Part shown: positions 23,223 through 35,070 of the stretch, piece by piece
Layout of the letters: every line of letters begins with the position of its first letter
Position numbering within the stretch: position 1 is the first letter of the stretch
Assembly: GCA_016490725.1 (NCBI GenBank)
Contig: JAEMHR010000146.1
Coordinates: forward strand, 1 to 64,000
DNA from: Amphichorda felina
Lineage: Eukaryota; Ascomycota; Sordariomycetes; Hypocreales; Bionectriaceae
DNA: 64,000 bases
Direction of reading: 5' to 3'
Made by a program: the position numbers and the translations under genes
Notes under the pieces: model-generated
Databases searched by the model: none
What the model was told of the DNA's origin: nothing
The model's input: only the letters and a program-made list of their open reading frames with translations

Positions 23223-24307
23223 CTAAGATAATGACGACCCGTGCTTAGGGGAGCGATCGAGAAGGGGTTTCAGGCCAGGGAGAGAGACAACGACAATAGC
23301 GAGCGCCATCTCGACCATGCTAAGAGGATCTATAATACCCATAGTCAGCTACTGACAACACTCGGCGAACCTGCTAGTCATATAAAGAAGGGACTCAACT
23401 TACAAACGAGATTTTCTTGTCCAGTGCCGATTTTAAGCGTTGCAAAGCGGACGACGGTCGAGAAGATAGTTAGGGTACCGAAAACGAAGGTAAGGGTAAG
23501 ACCGGTTGAGGATTGCAGGACGCCCTGGATCAGCAGGATAAGCGGAACCGCATAGACTATCAACAGTTAGCTTAGGTTTAGGGTGGATATATGTTAGTTG
23601 TCCCCAAGGTAGTCTTACCAACAAGGTAGCAGGCCAGATTCAGGGTAAAGTTGAGGATAAAAGGCTCGGGAGCGTAGAAGACACTGCAAGCGCCTTCCTC
23701 CTGCGACCACTGCACAGAAACGTCCTTGCCACAGAAGAAGGTGTCGTCCCACAGGATAGCCATATACGACAAGCAGACAAAGGCGGTGATGCCGTAGAGG
23801 ACCTTGCGCATGCCCGGGCCGATGTCGTAGCGGAAGTAGGACCAGTAGAAGGCCAGCATGCTCAATTTGGGGAAACCCATGCCGAAATCGTAGAAATAGT
23901 TGGATGCAAAGGAGATCTTTGAATCTTAGGTTAGTCTCTGATGACATCGGAATCATTCTCGAGGCTGGCGAAGGGTTCTTCTCTCACCTTGGACAGCTTG
24001 ACAGACGGCGCCCACGCGTCAAGGACCCCCATCTGAAAGGTCAAGGTATCGCAAATGATGAGACCGAGCGCGTCGAGGGCCGAGGCAATGAGCAGCCAGT
24101 CGGACCAGTCTAGCTTCTCACGCAGGCGGAAAAGGCGAGTATAGACGCGCAGGGCGACGAAAATGAAAGCAATGGCCAGCAGAATCCATTCTGATATCTA
24201 GCAATGGTCAGCAGCAAGGCGTATAAGGGACCCCTGGGGGATCGAGGGCCATTGATGCGACAACAGGCACTTACCATACAGTCTTTGCCATCGATAAAAT
24301 ACGCCAT
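23223..24307 (-). CDS. Fungal rhodopsin-domain membrane protein 2 (short form)
   Basis: Five exons (24307-24275, 24197-23988, 23916-23619, 23556-23404, 23329-23223) give 266 residues. It belongs to the same seven-helix fungal family: helix 1 with ALRVYTRLFRLREKLDWSDW, helix 3 with GFPKLSMLAFYWSYFR, a loop with FFCGKDV and a Cys partner, helix 6/7 with VVRFATLKI, and a last helix YPLSMVEMALAIVVVSLPG. The N-terminus (MAYFIDGKDCM) is very short and the protein stops a few residues after the last helix, so the usual polar tail of about 80 residues is missing. Either the gene is a natural short form, or a further 3' exon is spliced from a donor just before the stop. All phases match and several introns have clear CTAAC-like branch points. 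Confidence 0.78.
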
Positions 24308-25355
24308 CTTGACGGAAGATGTCCGGCTCGTGACGATTTGAGCACAGGTTGCAAGGCGGAAGAGAAAGGCTACTATGCCATAAAAGAAGTAGATCTACGC
24401 GACACAAGGAGCGACAAAGATAAAAGCGCGTTGAAGATTTTTTTTCTTTAAAAAAAAAACGGCAATGGGCACGGACAATAAATTAACTACCAATACGTGG
24501 TGATGGCCAACACCTTAATTGACCAGGCCTCGACTCCCCTTACACTCCCCTTACGCCAAGCGGGACATGGCTTGCGATGTTGCTGCATGCCAGGGTGGGC
24601 GGCGAGATACGGGGTATGATATGTCAAATATTACATTCGGTTCGGTACGGGGCTCTTCTGGCCTGGCTCTTCTGAGCCTGGCACAACGGGGCAGCCTCCC
24701 GAGTCCCCGTCTCGCCTTGTCTCCATCGAGCCGTATGGGCTGTTGGTTCCATTTAACTGTCGCCGAAACCATGCTAATGCACGAGAGCAGGTGTGTTGGT
24801 CGCGGACTCGCAGTGGCCAAGGCCGTCCACCGTCAATGGACCAACATGTGGTATGAGAAACATTGCGCCAAGCAGCCGGTTCACAAAGGGCCCAATCGAC
24901 GCGACCGACGCGACCTGTACTGTTCGACATTGGTTGGGTCTCCGCATGGATGATCGTGGTATCCATGTTCGGAGTAATACTATCCAATATCATCCATGGG
25001 TCCATTGGGCCCTCTGTCCACCCATGCACGCGGGGGGCGAACCACTCGACTCCATAAATCCCTCAAGGGTCATGTTCAGATATGGAAGCTTCGATGAGGG
25101 CTGGATATAACTGAAATGCCAGCGAGTACTCCGTAATATTAACCTGCATTCGTACGTACTGGCCGTCGTCGCAGGCGTTGGCTGGACTGCTCTGGTGGCA
25201 AGAGTTAGATCGCCACTTAATTAGCAGAAACACGATTTTTGTTTCCACCCGAGAAGCTCGGTTTAGTTGAGCTGAACAACCCTGCCCTGGTCCCTGAAAA
25301 AAAAATGTGCTCGTATAATGACTATGTACAGCTCACCACTGGCCCCGACCGAAAT
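24308..25355. other. 1 kb gene-free region
   Basis: Spacer between two rhodopsin-domain genes. It has a poly-T/poly-A run near 24,437-24,461 in the promoter of gene 2, and otherwise no gene or repeat. Confidence 0.5.
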
Positions 25356-26584
25356 TCAATCCGTGTCGTCGCGCCGATGGTATGTTACACTGACAAGTTC
25401 CGATTTGTAGATTACATCTGGTCGTTGCATGCTGTTGAGCTCCACATCGCTGCCTTCCTCCTCCCCAGCAGCGCCGATCCTCGTGGTTGTGGAATAAGCA
25501 TCCCGGCCGGAAGACAGCTTCATGTGGCTCGAAGATGTGGGGTAGGTCTTGTAGCCGTTGCCTTGCGAATTGGCGTTTCCACTGCGTTTCGACGACCTGA
25601 TTTCGGCGCGGTGGATAAGCGACTTGAGGGCAGGTATACACACCACCACGATGGCGGCAACGAGTTCAGCCATAGACAAGACATCTGGATCATGTTAGTT
25701 TGGGGGGGAATCACGCTCCGCAATAGCCAAGAATCACGTACAAACATTGGTCCACGCGTGGATAACCTGCAGCGTGGCAAACCTGCTGACACTGACTGCC
25801 ACCGTGATGAGACCCGAGCAAAACGTGGCTATCAGACCGATCATGTAGCTCCTCCTGATCTGGAGCCCGCGCAGCATGGGGAAGGGAAGCGTAAAAACTA
25901 CGGCCACGTTAGCAACCAAGGGCTGGGAAGCCATAGCAAGTCATCAGCATACTTATGAGGTCCGACGCGATATTCATTGCCCAGTCGATTTGCGTAATCT
26001 CCATGGACTCAAAGCTGCTGCATGTGCCTTCAAGATCCCAGTTGACCGGGACATTGGAGCCGCACCAGAAGGTGTCCACGAAGCAGGTCGTGATGGCAAA
26101 GGAGACGGTCAAGCCCGTCGCGACATAGAGGACCTTGCGCAGCGTCGGCAAGGTGCTTGGGATGAGGCGGAAATAGAACGCCAGCAGCGCCAGCTTGGGA
26201 AAGTAGATTCCCGTGTCGTAAAAGTAGTTACCGGCAAAGGAAACCTTCATCAGCGATATTTGATCCGCAATGGACCTCTGCGGCCCGTCAGGATCCCAAT
26301 CATCCATGCCGCCGAGCTTGTAGGCCATGACATCGGTCGTGAACAGGGCGATGGCATCGAGCGATGAGGCGACGAGTAGCCAGTCGCTGGCAGTGAGTCG
26401 TGTCCGTTGAAGCACCAGGCGGAGAAAGAGACGCAGAGATGTGAGGACGATGGCCAGGGACAGAAGCGCGGCCTCGACGGGCTGGAAAATGCTACACGTC
26501 AGTCCCGGGTATACAATTGACGGGGGCAGCAATCAGGGGCGAGTCACGCACCACGACGGCCGTCTTGTCGATACCTTTTCCCAT
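25356..26584 (-). CDS. Fungal rhodopsin-domain membrane protein 3
   Basis: Four exons (26584-26552, 26481-25953, 25897-25742, 25684-25356) give 348 residues. Layout matches gene 2: short N-terminus (MGKGIDKTAVV), helix 1 with SLRLFLRLVLQRTRLTASDW, helix 3 with YFPKLALLAFYFRLIP, the CFVDTFWCGSNVPVNW loop with a later Cys, helix 6 with SVSRFATLQVIHAW, and a last helix AELVAAIVVVCIPALKSL. It has a polar tail of about 70 residues. The shared pattern NYFYDxGxxFPKL and the same intron position after helix 5 show that genes 2 and 3 are tandem paralogues, whereas gene 1 and the gene at 48.2 kb form another subgroup (GVHxWE). It probably acts as a membrane receptor or sensor; no ligand can be inferred. 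Confidence 0.85.
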
Positions 26585-27907
26585 GGTGAACGGGGCTGAG
26601 GCCGAGAATGAGCATCGACGTCGTTGCGAGCGACGGAGTAAAAGCTGCGCACACTATCGCGACATTTCTACGCCGAACTATAGATGGACTGCCTCCGTCG
26701 AACTCGCATCTCTCAGATAGATGGTGCAGCAGCTAATTCTGCTTGGCTGCCGCTATAGTAAGTTGTAACGATCCAGCCCTAATATGCATGATGCACCTCC
26801 AACCACACCTCAACCGCAGCTCAGGCACGAGGAAGGCTTAGAGAAGACGTACGAGAACATGTAGCAACTTACAGAAAGGGGCAAGGGTCGGGACTAAGGT
26901 CCGTCTTGGCTAGTGCTCCTCCCAAGTTCCAGGCACAGTATTACTCGTATCACCACAAAGATGGCCCAGTGGTGCAATCCCCCCCCTGCCCAGAAACGAT
27001 CCCGAACGTCCCGTCGGCGAGAGCCCCTCGCGGGCTAAAATGCACATCGGGCGTGATCACCGATCGTGGTCGTTCCATGATCCATCTTTCGGTCCAGGGC
27101 CGAGGACCAGGGGCCGAGGACTAGGGGCCGAGGAGCAAGGGTCTCCTGTAACACGAGCGATTTATCACTTTAGGCTAGGGACTACTCTGCAGGGCGCCCA
27201 CCAATGATACTGTCTGGTCTCGATAAGTGTCCGGTGAGACCTCCATACTCGCAAAAGTTCTGCAGGTAAGATTTTGAGCACTTTCTGTAACAGATAACGA
27301 TAATTAGGGCCCGTAGGTATGGCGTGGTGTTTGAAGAAATCCAAGCGAGATTGGGCAGTATGGGTGATATGTTAAATCCCCTGCTAGGGTCCAGGGATCG
27401 AAGGCGGAGTACGGATACGGGTAGTCGAGTCGAGCTTGGTCCTATCATCCCATGGTGGTCCCTGAGATCGGCCGCTTGCACGGATAATATCGGAGACATC
27501 ATGGGCCCATGGCGAGTCGGCGACACTGGAGTCCTGGACAGATGGGGCCATGGCGGAGATCCATCTGCGCATCACCGGTTATCCCCGTCTGTATCCTCCG
27601 TGTTACACTCGACTCGACAAATTGGAAGAGGTCGGCACGCCTTCGCGAGTGGAGCGTGGTCCACGATCCTGATTAGACCCAAACTTTGCGCGCATGAGGA
27701 TCCAGTGGTAACATCGCTTCAGCTTTTGCAGCATAATACTAGTACTACATAATAGTGCGGGCTATAAGAAGCCGATTGTATGACTAGCTGAGCCTTGAAA
27801 TACTTTTCTATGCGCTCCCTCAACTCTGTAGATACCTCCAGACTCGCTCCCTTTTCTTCTTCTTCTTTTTTTTTCTAGAACTGGGCGTCCATAAATGTCA
27901 CTTCCGC
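26585..27907. other. 1.3 kb spacer left of the terpenoid-type cluster
   Basis: No supported gene. A short repeated GC-rich phrase (GGGGCCGAGGA, around 27,100-27,135) and a T/C-rich run near 27,850-27,875 are the only local oddities. This gap separates the receptor genes from the metabolic group. Confidence 0.5.
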
Positions 27908-30123
27908 CTATTCAATTGTCCACGGAGTGTCCAAATTGCGCAGATATGGCGTCAAAGCCTCCAGTTCACCATCATACTCGGCCTTGATCCGTCCGTTGCC
28001 CAAGAAGGACCACATGTTTTCGTCCAGATAGTCAATATCAAAGTGCTCCCACCTTGGCACCTTGATGGTCTTGAGAAAATGAACGGCCTGGAGAGTAGAG
28101 TCAGCAAGACCTCAGCAACAATGGAAGAGGGCACACTCGTACCGAGCCACCCCAGACGCGGATTTTGCCGTCGGCCGTGTTATCCTTGTACCAGCTCCGA
28201 CAAGATTCAGAAAAGACACTTGTGTCGTGCCACGCATCTATGTACTCGTCCAGTTGGTCCACAACCTTTTGTCGGACGTCCATGGCCTTGATGCGGTCGC
28301 TTTGCATCTTCTTGGCTACCTGGATGACGTACTCAATCTCGGTTTCGAAACTTGGGAGAGCTGTACCGTTGGCAAGATTGCCTCGAGGACCATTCATGAC
28401 ATAGTAGTTGGGGAAGCCAGGAGCTCCCATGCCAAGGTAGCACTTGGGCTCGGGGGACCAGGCTTCCCTGATGTCGTGACCGTTCCGGCCGATGAGCCTG
28501 AAGTGTGGCGTCCATGCTACATCGTACCCTGTGGAGCAGATGATCATGTCAACCTCGTGGTGAGTACCGTCAGCTAGTTCGAACCCGGTCTCCGTGACGC
28601 GGGTGATATTGCCAAAGAGACACTCGACATTGGGCTTGACAAGTGCCTCCAGGTAACCGTCTCCCGGGGTGAGGCGCCTAGAGGGTTGGCCGTCAGCAAG
28701 TGGAGGAAGATACATACCCGTACGTTGTCCAGCTCCCCTTCGACGCTGTCCTCATATCCATGTCCAATATCCCTGAAAGGGGTGCCTATCCAAACCAGGG
28801 TAATGAGGGGAGACTGTGCTACTGTGCTTACCTGCACCCGACCGGCCAAGTTGGCACTAGCTTCTCAACTAGGACCGGGTCATTGCCTAGCCTCCGCGCC
28901 ATCTCGGCCTGCATATACTCTCCTGCCATACGGGATGCGTCTGTGCCTTTATAGAATACAGCAAACCCGGAGTTGATGCCAAACTCAATACGCTTTCGGT
29001 ACTCAAGATGATAGTTGGGATCGTGACGTAGATGCTTGATCTCGCGGTCTGTATAGAAGTACTGCCCAACAATGGGCTGGGCGGCCTCGGTATCATCGAC
29101 AACTCCGACGTTTTGTTCTGAAGTAGAGATATCTACTGGAACCCGGGGCATAGGGGCTGCTATCCAGGTAGACCCTCTCATTACGCATTTGAGATTCGAG
29201 GCAACTGTTCGAGGCACCGTCAGAGGGGACCCCTCCTGGGTTTAGTTTATTTTGCTCTTACTCACCTTCCTGGACCTTTGGAATGACCTGGATAGCCGAA
29301 GACCCGTTTCCGAACACTGCGACGCGTTTGTTGGCGTATTTAGTGCCCTCTGGGGACGCTGTTAGCTGTGTATGAGTTCCGCGTAGTTTCCATAAATGCC
29401 AACCTTTCCAATCTCCCGAGTGCAGAAGAGAGCCGCGGAAGTTGTGAAGTCCTGTAATATTCGGCCCTTTACCCTGATCAGAGAGTTTTCAGTCAGAAAA
29501 AAAGGAGCCATATACGACTACCACTTACATCTCCACTTATTGAGAAGGCCCGAGCCGTTGATCAAGATGTCGCACCAGTCAGTCAAGGTCTTCCCGTCAT
29601 GCTCGACTTCGACCTTCCATTGTCCCCTATCCTCGTGCCAAACAGCACCGAGCACTTGATGTTGCAGCTTGATGTACTTGCGTAGGTTATACTTGTTGCA
29701 GAAATTGACAAAGTACTCCTGAATCTCAGGGGCATATGCGTAGTACGACTTCCACTCGGTGTACGGCTCGAAAGTGTACGTGTAGATGTGTGCTGGCACG
29801 TCGCAAGCGCAACCAGGATACCTATTCTGCAACCATGTGCCACCAACTTCGTGGTTCTTCTCGTAGCATACGAGTTCATAGTCAGTCAGCTGCCGCTCCA
29901 TCTTGTAGGCGGCACAGAGGCCGGTGGCTCCAGCCCCGACATGGATGATCCGGAGCTTTCGCGGCTGGGAGTGCCACTGTTGCACAAGCTTGAAAGTGTC
30001 GGGCTCAGGGGGGCTCGCGGTGGCGATGTCCGATACCTTGATAGACACGCCATTCTTCTGGTCCTGTGGCGACGGGACCGTGGGATTGACCATCTCCATA
30101 TCAACGTCAGCAGAGCGGGACAT
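27908..30123 (-). CDS. Baeyer-Villiger-type flavin monooxygenase
   Basis: Six exons (30123-29529, 29466-29404, 29349-29266, 29204-28832, 28677-28143, 28087-27908) give 609 residues. These FAD/NADPH enzymes insert an oxygen next to a ketone to form an ester or lactone. The FAD site GAGATG lies at 63-68 after a beta strand, with GGTW and NRYPGCACD following. The family fingerprint FxGxxxHxxxW is complete as F208-R-G210...H214...W218. The NADPH site is GNGSSA (233-238). Further on come CRRLTPGDGY, ICSTGYD and GPRGNLANG, as in fungal Baeyer-Villiger enzymes of terpenoid and polyketide clusters. All six exon phases agree, and the protein is of normal length. It is transcribed divergently from the alpha/beta hydrolase, a pairing that often handles ester or lactone products. 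Confidence 0.93.
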
Positions 30124-30604
30124 CGGTTCAAGATAGATATTAGGTGAAAGGTCTCGAATGGCAAAGTAAGATGCGGGCCGGCTTCTCAAGATTGTGTTGA
30201 CACCTAAACGCTCATGCCTCCTTATAAAAGAATGAGGTATGTCGGCATTGATTGAATATTGACGACGCGTGCTGTGGCTGTAGGGTATCTGGATTTGACA
30301 AAACGACTGACTTCGCCATCATACATCGTCCAACCCCTGGTACATGTGCGAATGAGAAGTGACGCGGGGCTGATGAAGGACATTGGTCCTGTCCCAACCA
30401 ACGGCCCTCAGCGCTGTCAGCTTCGCTGACACGGGATCCCCGACAGACACTACCTAGATTTTGTGACTTTTTCTATAGTCCTTTTCTAGTCCTTTGGCTC
30501 ATATTATGCCTCCTGGAGATAATGTGTACATGAAAACGGAACCTTAGACATTGTCCCGGTATCAGATATTCTGACTGATAAACGCAGGCTGCTCAAAGCG
30601 TAAG
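30124..30604. promoter_or_regulatory. Divergent promoter, monooxygenase and hydrolase
   Basis: A 481-base gap between two start codons facing apart. It must drive both genes and is the natural place for a pathway-regulator site. I did not find a clean palindromic bZIP site that I would defend. Confidence 0.55.
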
Positions 30605-31706
30605 ATGTATCAAGCGTCTATTCGAGCTCCGCAGGTCGCCGCCACGGGCCCTAGATACAGTCTTCCATACGCACTGTATCTTCATTCCTCGGCCTGGCTT
30701 CTTCGTAAAGCTGTTGCTACCCTTACCGGTACGGGGGAGCTATTTGACAAGACACTCCATGTCGACACTCCAGGTTTAGGCGAAGGGCATGTCAGCATCT
30801 CCGTGTGCCTTCCGAAAGTCCATTCAAATCAGGATACAGGCTCCCCAACGCCTTTGCTACTAGTAGCCGAGGGGGGAGGATTTGTTCTCGGGCAACCAAC
30901 CGATGGAGAGCAGATCGTGCGTGGTTTAAGTGACAAGGTGACCCGTTCTCCTGAGCTCCTCAAAGAAGTGTTATGAATGGTTGCTACTACAGAAGCTAAT
31001 AATCTCAAAGCTCGGAGCCATCGTCATATCAGTTGATTACGCAAAATCTCCACGGTACCCCTTCCCTCACGCGCTTCTTCAGATCTACGAAGTCCTCCGC
31101 TGGGCGACAGGCCCAAATGCGACGGTGGCACTGAATGCTAATGTCGATTCATCGCGGGTGGCAATCATGGGGAACTCTGCTGGTGGTAACTTGGCGGCTT
31201 CGCTCAGCCTTCTTCTTTCTTTCACATCCGGTCCATGCGCAAGGTACCGCCAAAATCTTCCGGCGGCATTCCAGCAAGTGGGACAGGTCCTGTTGTATCC
31301 AAGCGTGGCCTGTAACAGGCCTTACCAGGATCGGTATCATCATGGCGACGACGAGGTACGGGCTGCGAGCCTGCCAGTCTGGATGGCGACCTTGATGGAG
31401 GCTTCGTATCTGCCCCCACATGTGGACACGGACCAAGTCTTCATCGCTCCCCTGGATGCCGATGTTGAGCTGCTCCGCACTTTACACCAACCACCCGCAA
31501 TCTGCATCACGGCCGGGAAGGACTGCCTCAAATATGAAGCAGAAAACTATGTGGCGAAGTTAGAGGCGGCAGGTTTTGAAGTGACCAAGTGCGAGTTCCC
31601 TGTCGCAATTCACGGTTTCAGCCACCACAAGAAGGGATATGAGGAAGAGAGGGTCAAATGCTGGACATGGATCACCGAGTTTCTCCAGAAAAGTTTTGTG
31701 CCTTGA
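30605..31706 (+). CDS. Alpha/beta hydrolase of the hormone-sensitive-lipase type
   Basis: Two exons (30605-30937, 31011-31706) give 342 residues. The fold is the esterase/lipase alpha/beta hydrolase. The nucleophile elbow is GNSAGG (Ser about 182). A late IHGFSHH supplies the catalytic His and AGKDCLKYE the acidic residue. The oxyanion-hole motif, normally HGGG in this group, reads AEGGGFVLG here, with Glu in place of the first His. Preceding segments (YAKSPRYPFPHALLQIYEVLRW) are typical. The enzyme would cleave an ester or acetyl group, possibly the ester or lactone made by the neighbouring Baeyer-Villiger enzyme; this link is inferred from position only. There is no signal peptide, so it is probably cytosolic. 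Confidence 0.88.
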
Positions 31707-31836
31707 CTTTTAACTTTGTGTGTGCCGGGTGGTGTCGAATTTTGTATAACTTTAAAGTACATGTAGTTTGAAATGAGTCTGTCCATTATCATTTGTCTAC
31801 TCATGAGACCTAGCTCAAAGGGCTCAGTGTCTTTGA

Positions 31837-32499
31837 CTACTTCCGAAAGGCATACCTTAGACGATAGATATGCGACACGGCATCATTGCCCGGCCTGACC
31901 TCTGCCGCAAACGCCTCCTTCTCGCTCTTGTATCCGAGCATCGAACACCACCAAGTCGACTCATCCAAGTCAACAGCATATGCTTCACGATAGTCTGCAG
32001 CTCCCATCTTGCCATTTCCTAGACTCACTGCCTTTCCTGCCCCTTTGCCATCAGGCCCGTCATCCCAAACTAGAATTCTGGAAACCTCCAAACTTTGATT
32101 CAGCATCCCAGGTTCCCCAAATTCATAATGCCGTACCAAAGGCCGCCCAGGTTCGAATAGCTTGCCAATACAGGCTATCACAGGTATGAATCCAGGTGTC
32201 AACCAAAAATTCCAGTGATCCTGAATCTTGTCCCAGTCCAACATCCACACGAAGGACGTAGGGTCGTCGATGGAGAACCCCCAGGCGATCTTGCGAATGC
32301 CCTTGGCAAATTGTGCCCCAGGCTTACAGTGGGCCACAATCTGGCTTTCAAATTCCGCAGCAGCAGCAGCGTGGTCCCGATCATAAGGTGGCTGGAGTTT
32401 AAAGATGGCCACCTCGGTGACTGGCTTGTTCTTGGACTCGGCGGGGGTGTTGGCATTTAAGTGAGCCGCATACCCGGCCATTTGGTCCGATGCAGCCAT
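31837..32499 (-). CDS. Small cluster-associated protein, probable dimeric alpha-beta barrel
   Basis: Single exon, 220 residues from the ATG at 32,499. An in-frame ATG at 32,679 would add 60 poorly conserved-looking residues, so I prefer the inner one. The segment PVTEVAIFKLQPPYDRD, followed by a helix and then IRKIAWGFSIDDPTSFVWMLDWDK, has the look of antibiotic-monooxygenase/dimeric alpha-beta barrel proteins that accompany fungal metabolite clusters. A second, weaker repeat of the same layout may form the C-terminal half (SRILVWDD...YRLRYAF). Possible roles are cofactor-free oxidation, cyclisation or isomerisation; none is provable here. It shares a divergent promoter with the P450 to its right. 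Confidence 0.6.
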   Translation of the reverse strand: MAASDQMAGYAAHLNANTPAESKNKPVTEVAIFKLQPPYDRDHAAAAAEFESQIVAHCKPGAQFAKGIRKIAWGFSIDDPTSFVWMLDWDKIQDHWNFWLTPGFIPVIACIGKLFEPGRPLVRHYEFGEPGMLNQSLEVSRILVWDDGPDGKGAGKAVSLGNGKMGAADYREAYAVDLDESTWWCSMLGYKSEKEAFAAEVRPGNDAVSHIYRLRYAFRK

Positions 32500-33086
32500 T
32501 TTGAGTACAAGAATAGATGGGAGTGTCTCTTGTGCAAAGGTGCTATGAGGTGATCGTGAGCCGTGACGACGTACGTGGGACGGTGATGTACATATCCGGT
32601 CTTCACACCGAAGTAATTGGAATACACGTACGTACTTTTCAAGCCCTGCGAAGAGCCGAAGTAACACCAACTGAACCATCGCCGTGTCATTTTAGCTGAC
32701 ATGGATTTCAGAACCCTGCTCCGTTCCATCATTAATTGCCTTTACTCTAATCAATGGCAACCTTGCCAATCAAAGCAACTTCTTGACGTGCCCACCATGG
32801 ATGTAACCCTGGCCTACCTTAGTCAGTGTGGGGGTTTGTCTGCCTCGGTCGCACCATCGCACCGAGTCAAGGAAGCTGACAACGCCCAAATTCTCCGTTC
32901 AGACCCTGGGAAAACGGATCTTTTCATGTATAATGAACTTGCTGATGATCAAAATCTAAGATCTGTGTCCCGGATCAACACATTAGTTAGCTTGGGCATC
33001 ATCAGGCACAGCAGTCACGGAATCTCCAATCTACGAGTTGTGCATCTTTGACTACAATGCCTCGCCATCTACAGTTCGTAAACGTG
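32500..33086. promoter_or_regulatory. Divergent promoter, barrel protein and P450
   Basis: A 587-base gap between opposed start codons. It must hold both promoters. No gene is visible in it; the open frame at 32,701-33,051 has no domain. Confidence 0.5.
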
Positions 33087-35070
33087 ATGGCTTTGCCCTC
33101 CCTTTCTGCCCGCCTGTGGGAACAACCCTGGTGGCACACAATACTGCTTGGGCTAGTGGTGTACCTGATACTCCAACAGGTTCGCTATCAGAGGAAGACG
33201 GTAAGACGTTTCTTCTCCCTCGGTACTAAAGCCCAACTAATAAACTCCGTGACGTGATTTGAAGCCCAAAATCACCTCGATTGGATTCATCCCGATCCCA
33301 TTCATCGGCTCTTGGATCGCGGCCTACCGATTCATGGTTGCACCAGCCAAGCTTGTGCAAGAAGGCTTGACTAAATCTCCCAATGGCATGTTTCGGATTG
33401 CCACCCTCCAAGGGGAGTATATTCTTGTCACAGATCGTCGCAAGGTTGGCGAGTATCTCAAGGCCCCGGATTCTGTCTTGAATGCCCAAGATGGCTCTAA
33501 TGATGTATGCCCCAACAAGTCAATTCATGCAGCAATGAATGTTAAGTCCGGTCCATAGCAACAACAAATCCTTTACACCATGGGTTACGGAGTTGGTCAC
33601 CGCACCTACCACAACCAGGTTGTCCGGGGTCCCATAACAAGGGAGATTGTTACCAAGACCCCCATCATGGTTGATGAGGCATCGCGCGCTTTTGATGACA
33701 TGATCGGCTCACCCCAAGGCACGTTGTCAGACTCTTCGACAGCTCTGGTGTACTAACTGGCCCAGACCTTACTCCAATTGCTCTCTACGATACAATTGCT
33801 ATGGCGGTAGCACGAATTAGTAGTAGGGTCTACGTCGGACTCGACTTTTGTTAGCAATGATATTCCCTGTATATCTAGCTTTGGTGGCGGCACGCATCTA
33901 ACGCCAGTAGGCCGAAATGAAGAGTACCTTCGCAACTCCGCAGACTATGCACAGGCTGTGGTTATTTCCGCTGAAATCCTGCGACTGTTCCCGGAATGGA
34001 CAAAAAGGTTGAATCCAGAATCCCCTCAATAAGTATCTGGAGACTCTGGAGACTGAAGATAAATGCGCAGCTTTGTCGTGAAATTCCTTCCTGTGATGAA
34101 GCATCGTCGAGCCGCGGAGCGCATTCTCGGAAGTTATATCCAAGCACGTTTGGACGGAATAGGCAATGAGAATGGACAGAAGCCGCAGGACTTGATACAG
34201 ATGCTCATCGATGCCGCGCCTCCCGTGGAAAAGACTGTGCCTCAGCTGGCCGAGCGAGTGATGGCTTTGAACGTCGCATCGATCCACACGACTACCATGG
34301 TAACCCTCGCAAGCCCGTGCCCAGACTAGCCATGGATACTCAATCGATATATTCTAACATGGGCGGGACCTTAGGTGTTCACCGCGGCTTTGTACAGCTT
34401 GGCACAGGAGCCCGAGAAGTACGCCCACGTCCTCCGTCAAGAGGTACTCGATAATTTGGAGAATGGCCAGGTGGCTGCTGCGACACTTAAGAATCTTCCC
34501 AAAATGGACAGTTTTCTTAGGGAATCTGGTCGATTCAACGTGTCTGGTCTTAGTAAGTGAGATAAGTCTTTAGTGAATCTATCCTGACAAAATCTATGAT
34601 CAAGTGGCCATGCAGCGCAATGCTCGCAAGGAATTCAGATTCTCTGATGGTACAATTCTACCTGCAGGATCTAAGGTCGGGGCACCAAGTCTGATACTGC
34701 AGCGTGACCCTGAAGTATACGATGATCCGGATGTATTTGACGGATTTCGATTCCTTGGGACGAAATACGCCGATTCTAAAGAGATAAATCCCGTCAACAC
34801 CACCAACAGTTTCCATCTGTTCGGACATGGCAGGCATCCTTGGTGAGCTGATCCTGAGAACCCGCAGAAGTCGAAGGCTGATGTTGCATACCTAGTCCTG
34901 GGAGGTTTTTTGCCGTCAATGAGATGAAGCTGATGTTCTGTCTCTTGCTCCTTCGATACGAGTTTGAATTGGCGCCCGGAGATATGCCTAAGCCATTCCT
35001 TTTAGCAACTATGGCCATTCCAGACACAGCATTGAAGGTTCATTTCAAGGTCCGGAATATGGAGGAATAA
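33087..35070 (+). CDS. Cytochrome P450, ent-kaurene-oxidase/CYP68-like
   Basis: The gene looks shattered until spliced. Nine exons (33087-33200, 33265-33504, 33559-33718, 33766-33849, 33911-34007, 34071-34299, 34375-34552, 34605-34842, 34896-35070) join in phase to 504 residues with no stop. N-terminal anchor (about 10-30), GFIPIPFIGSW, YTMGYGVGHRTYHN, the I-helix ASIHTTT, the ExxR pair E358/R361 (RESGR) and the heme loop FGHGRHPCPGRFFA with Cys447 are all there; the heme codon itself is split by the last intron. The style (HTTT, GRHPCPGRFFA) is that of fungal terpenoid P450s. The third intron fits only as a GC-AG intron (AAG/GCACGT). An upstream in-frame ATG at 33,057 would add ten residues. 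It probably oxidises the terpene made nearby. Confidence 0.85.

Noticed and set aside
33038..35070. Second P450 as a pseudogene with many stops
   Set aside because: Every apparent stop falls in an intron whose phase agrees; the joined protein is full length with an intact heme loop.
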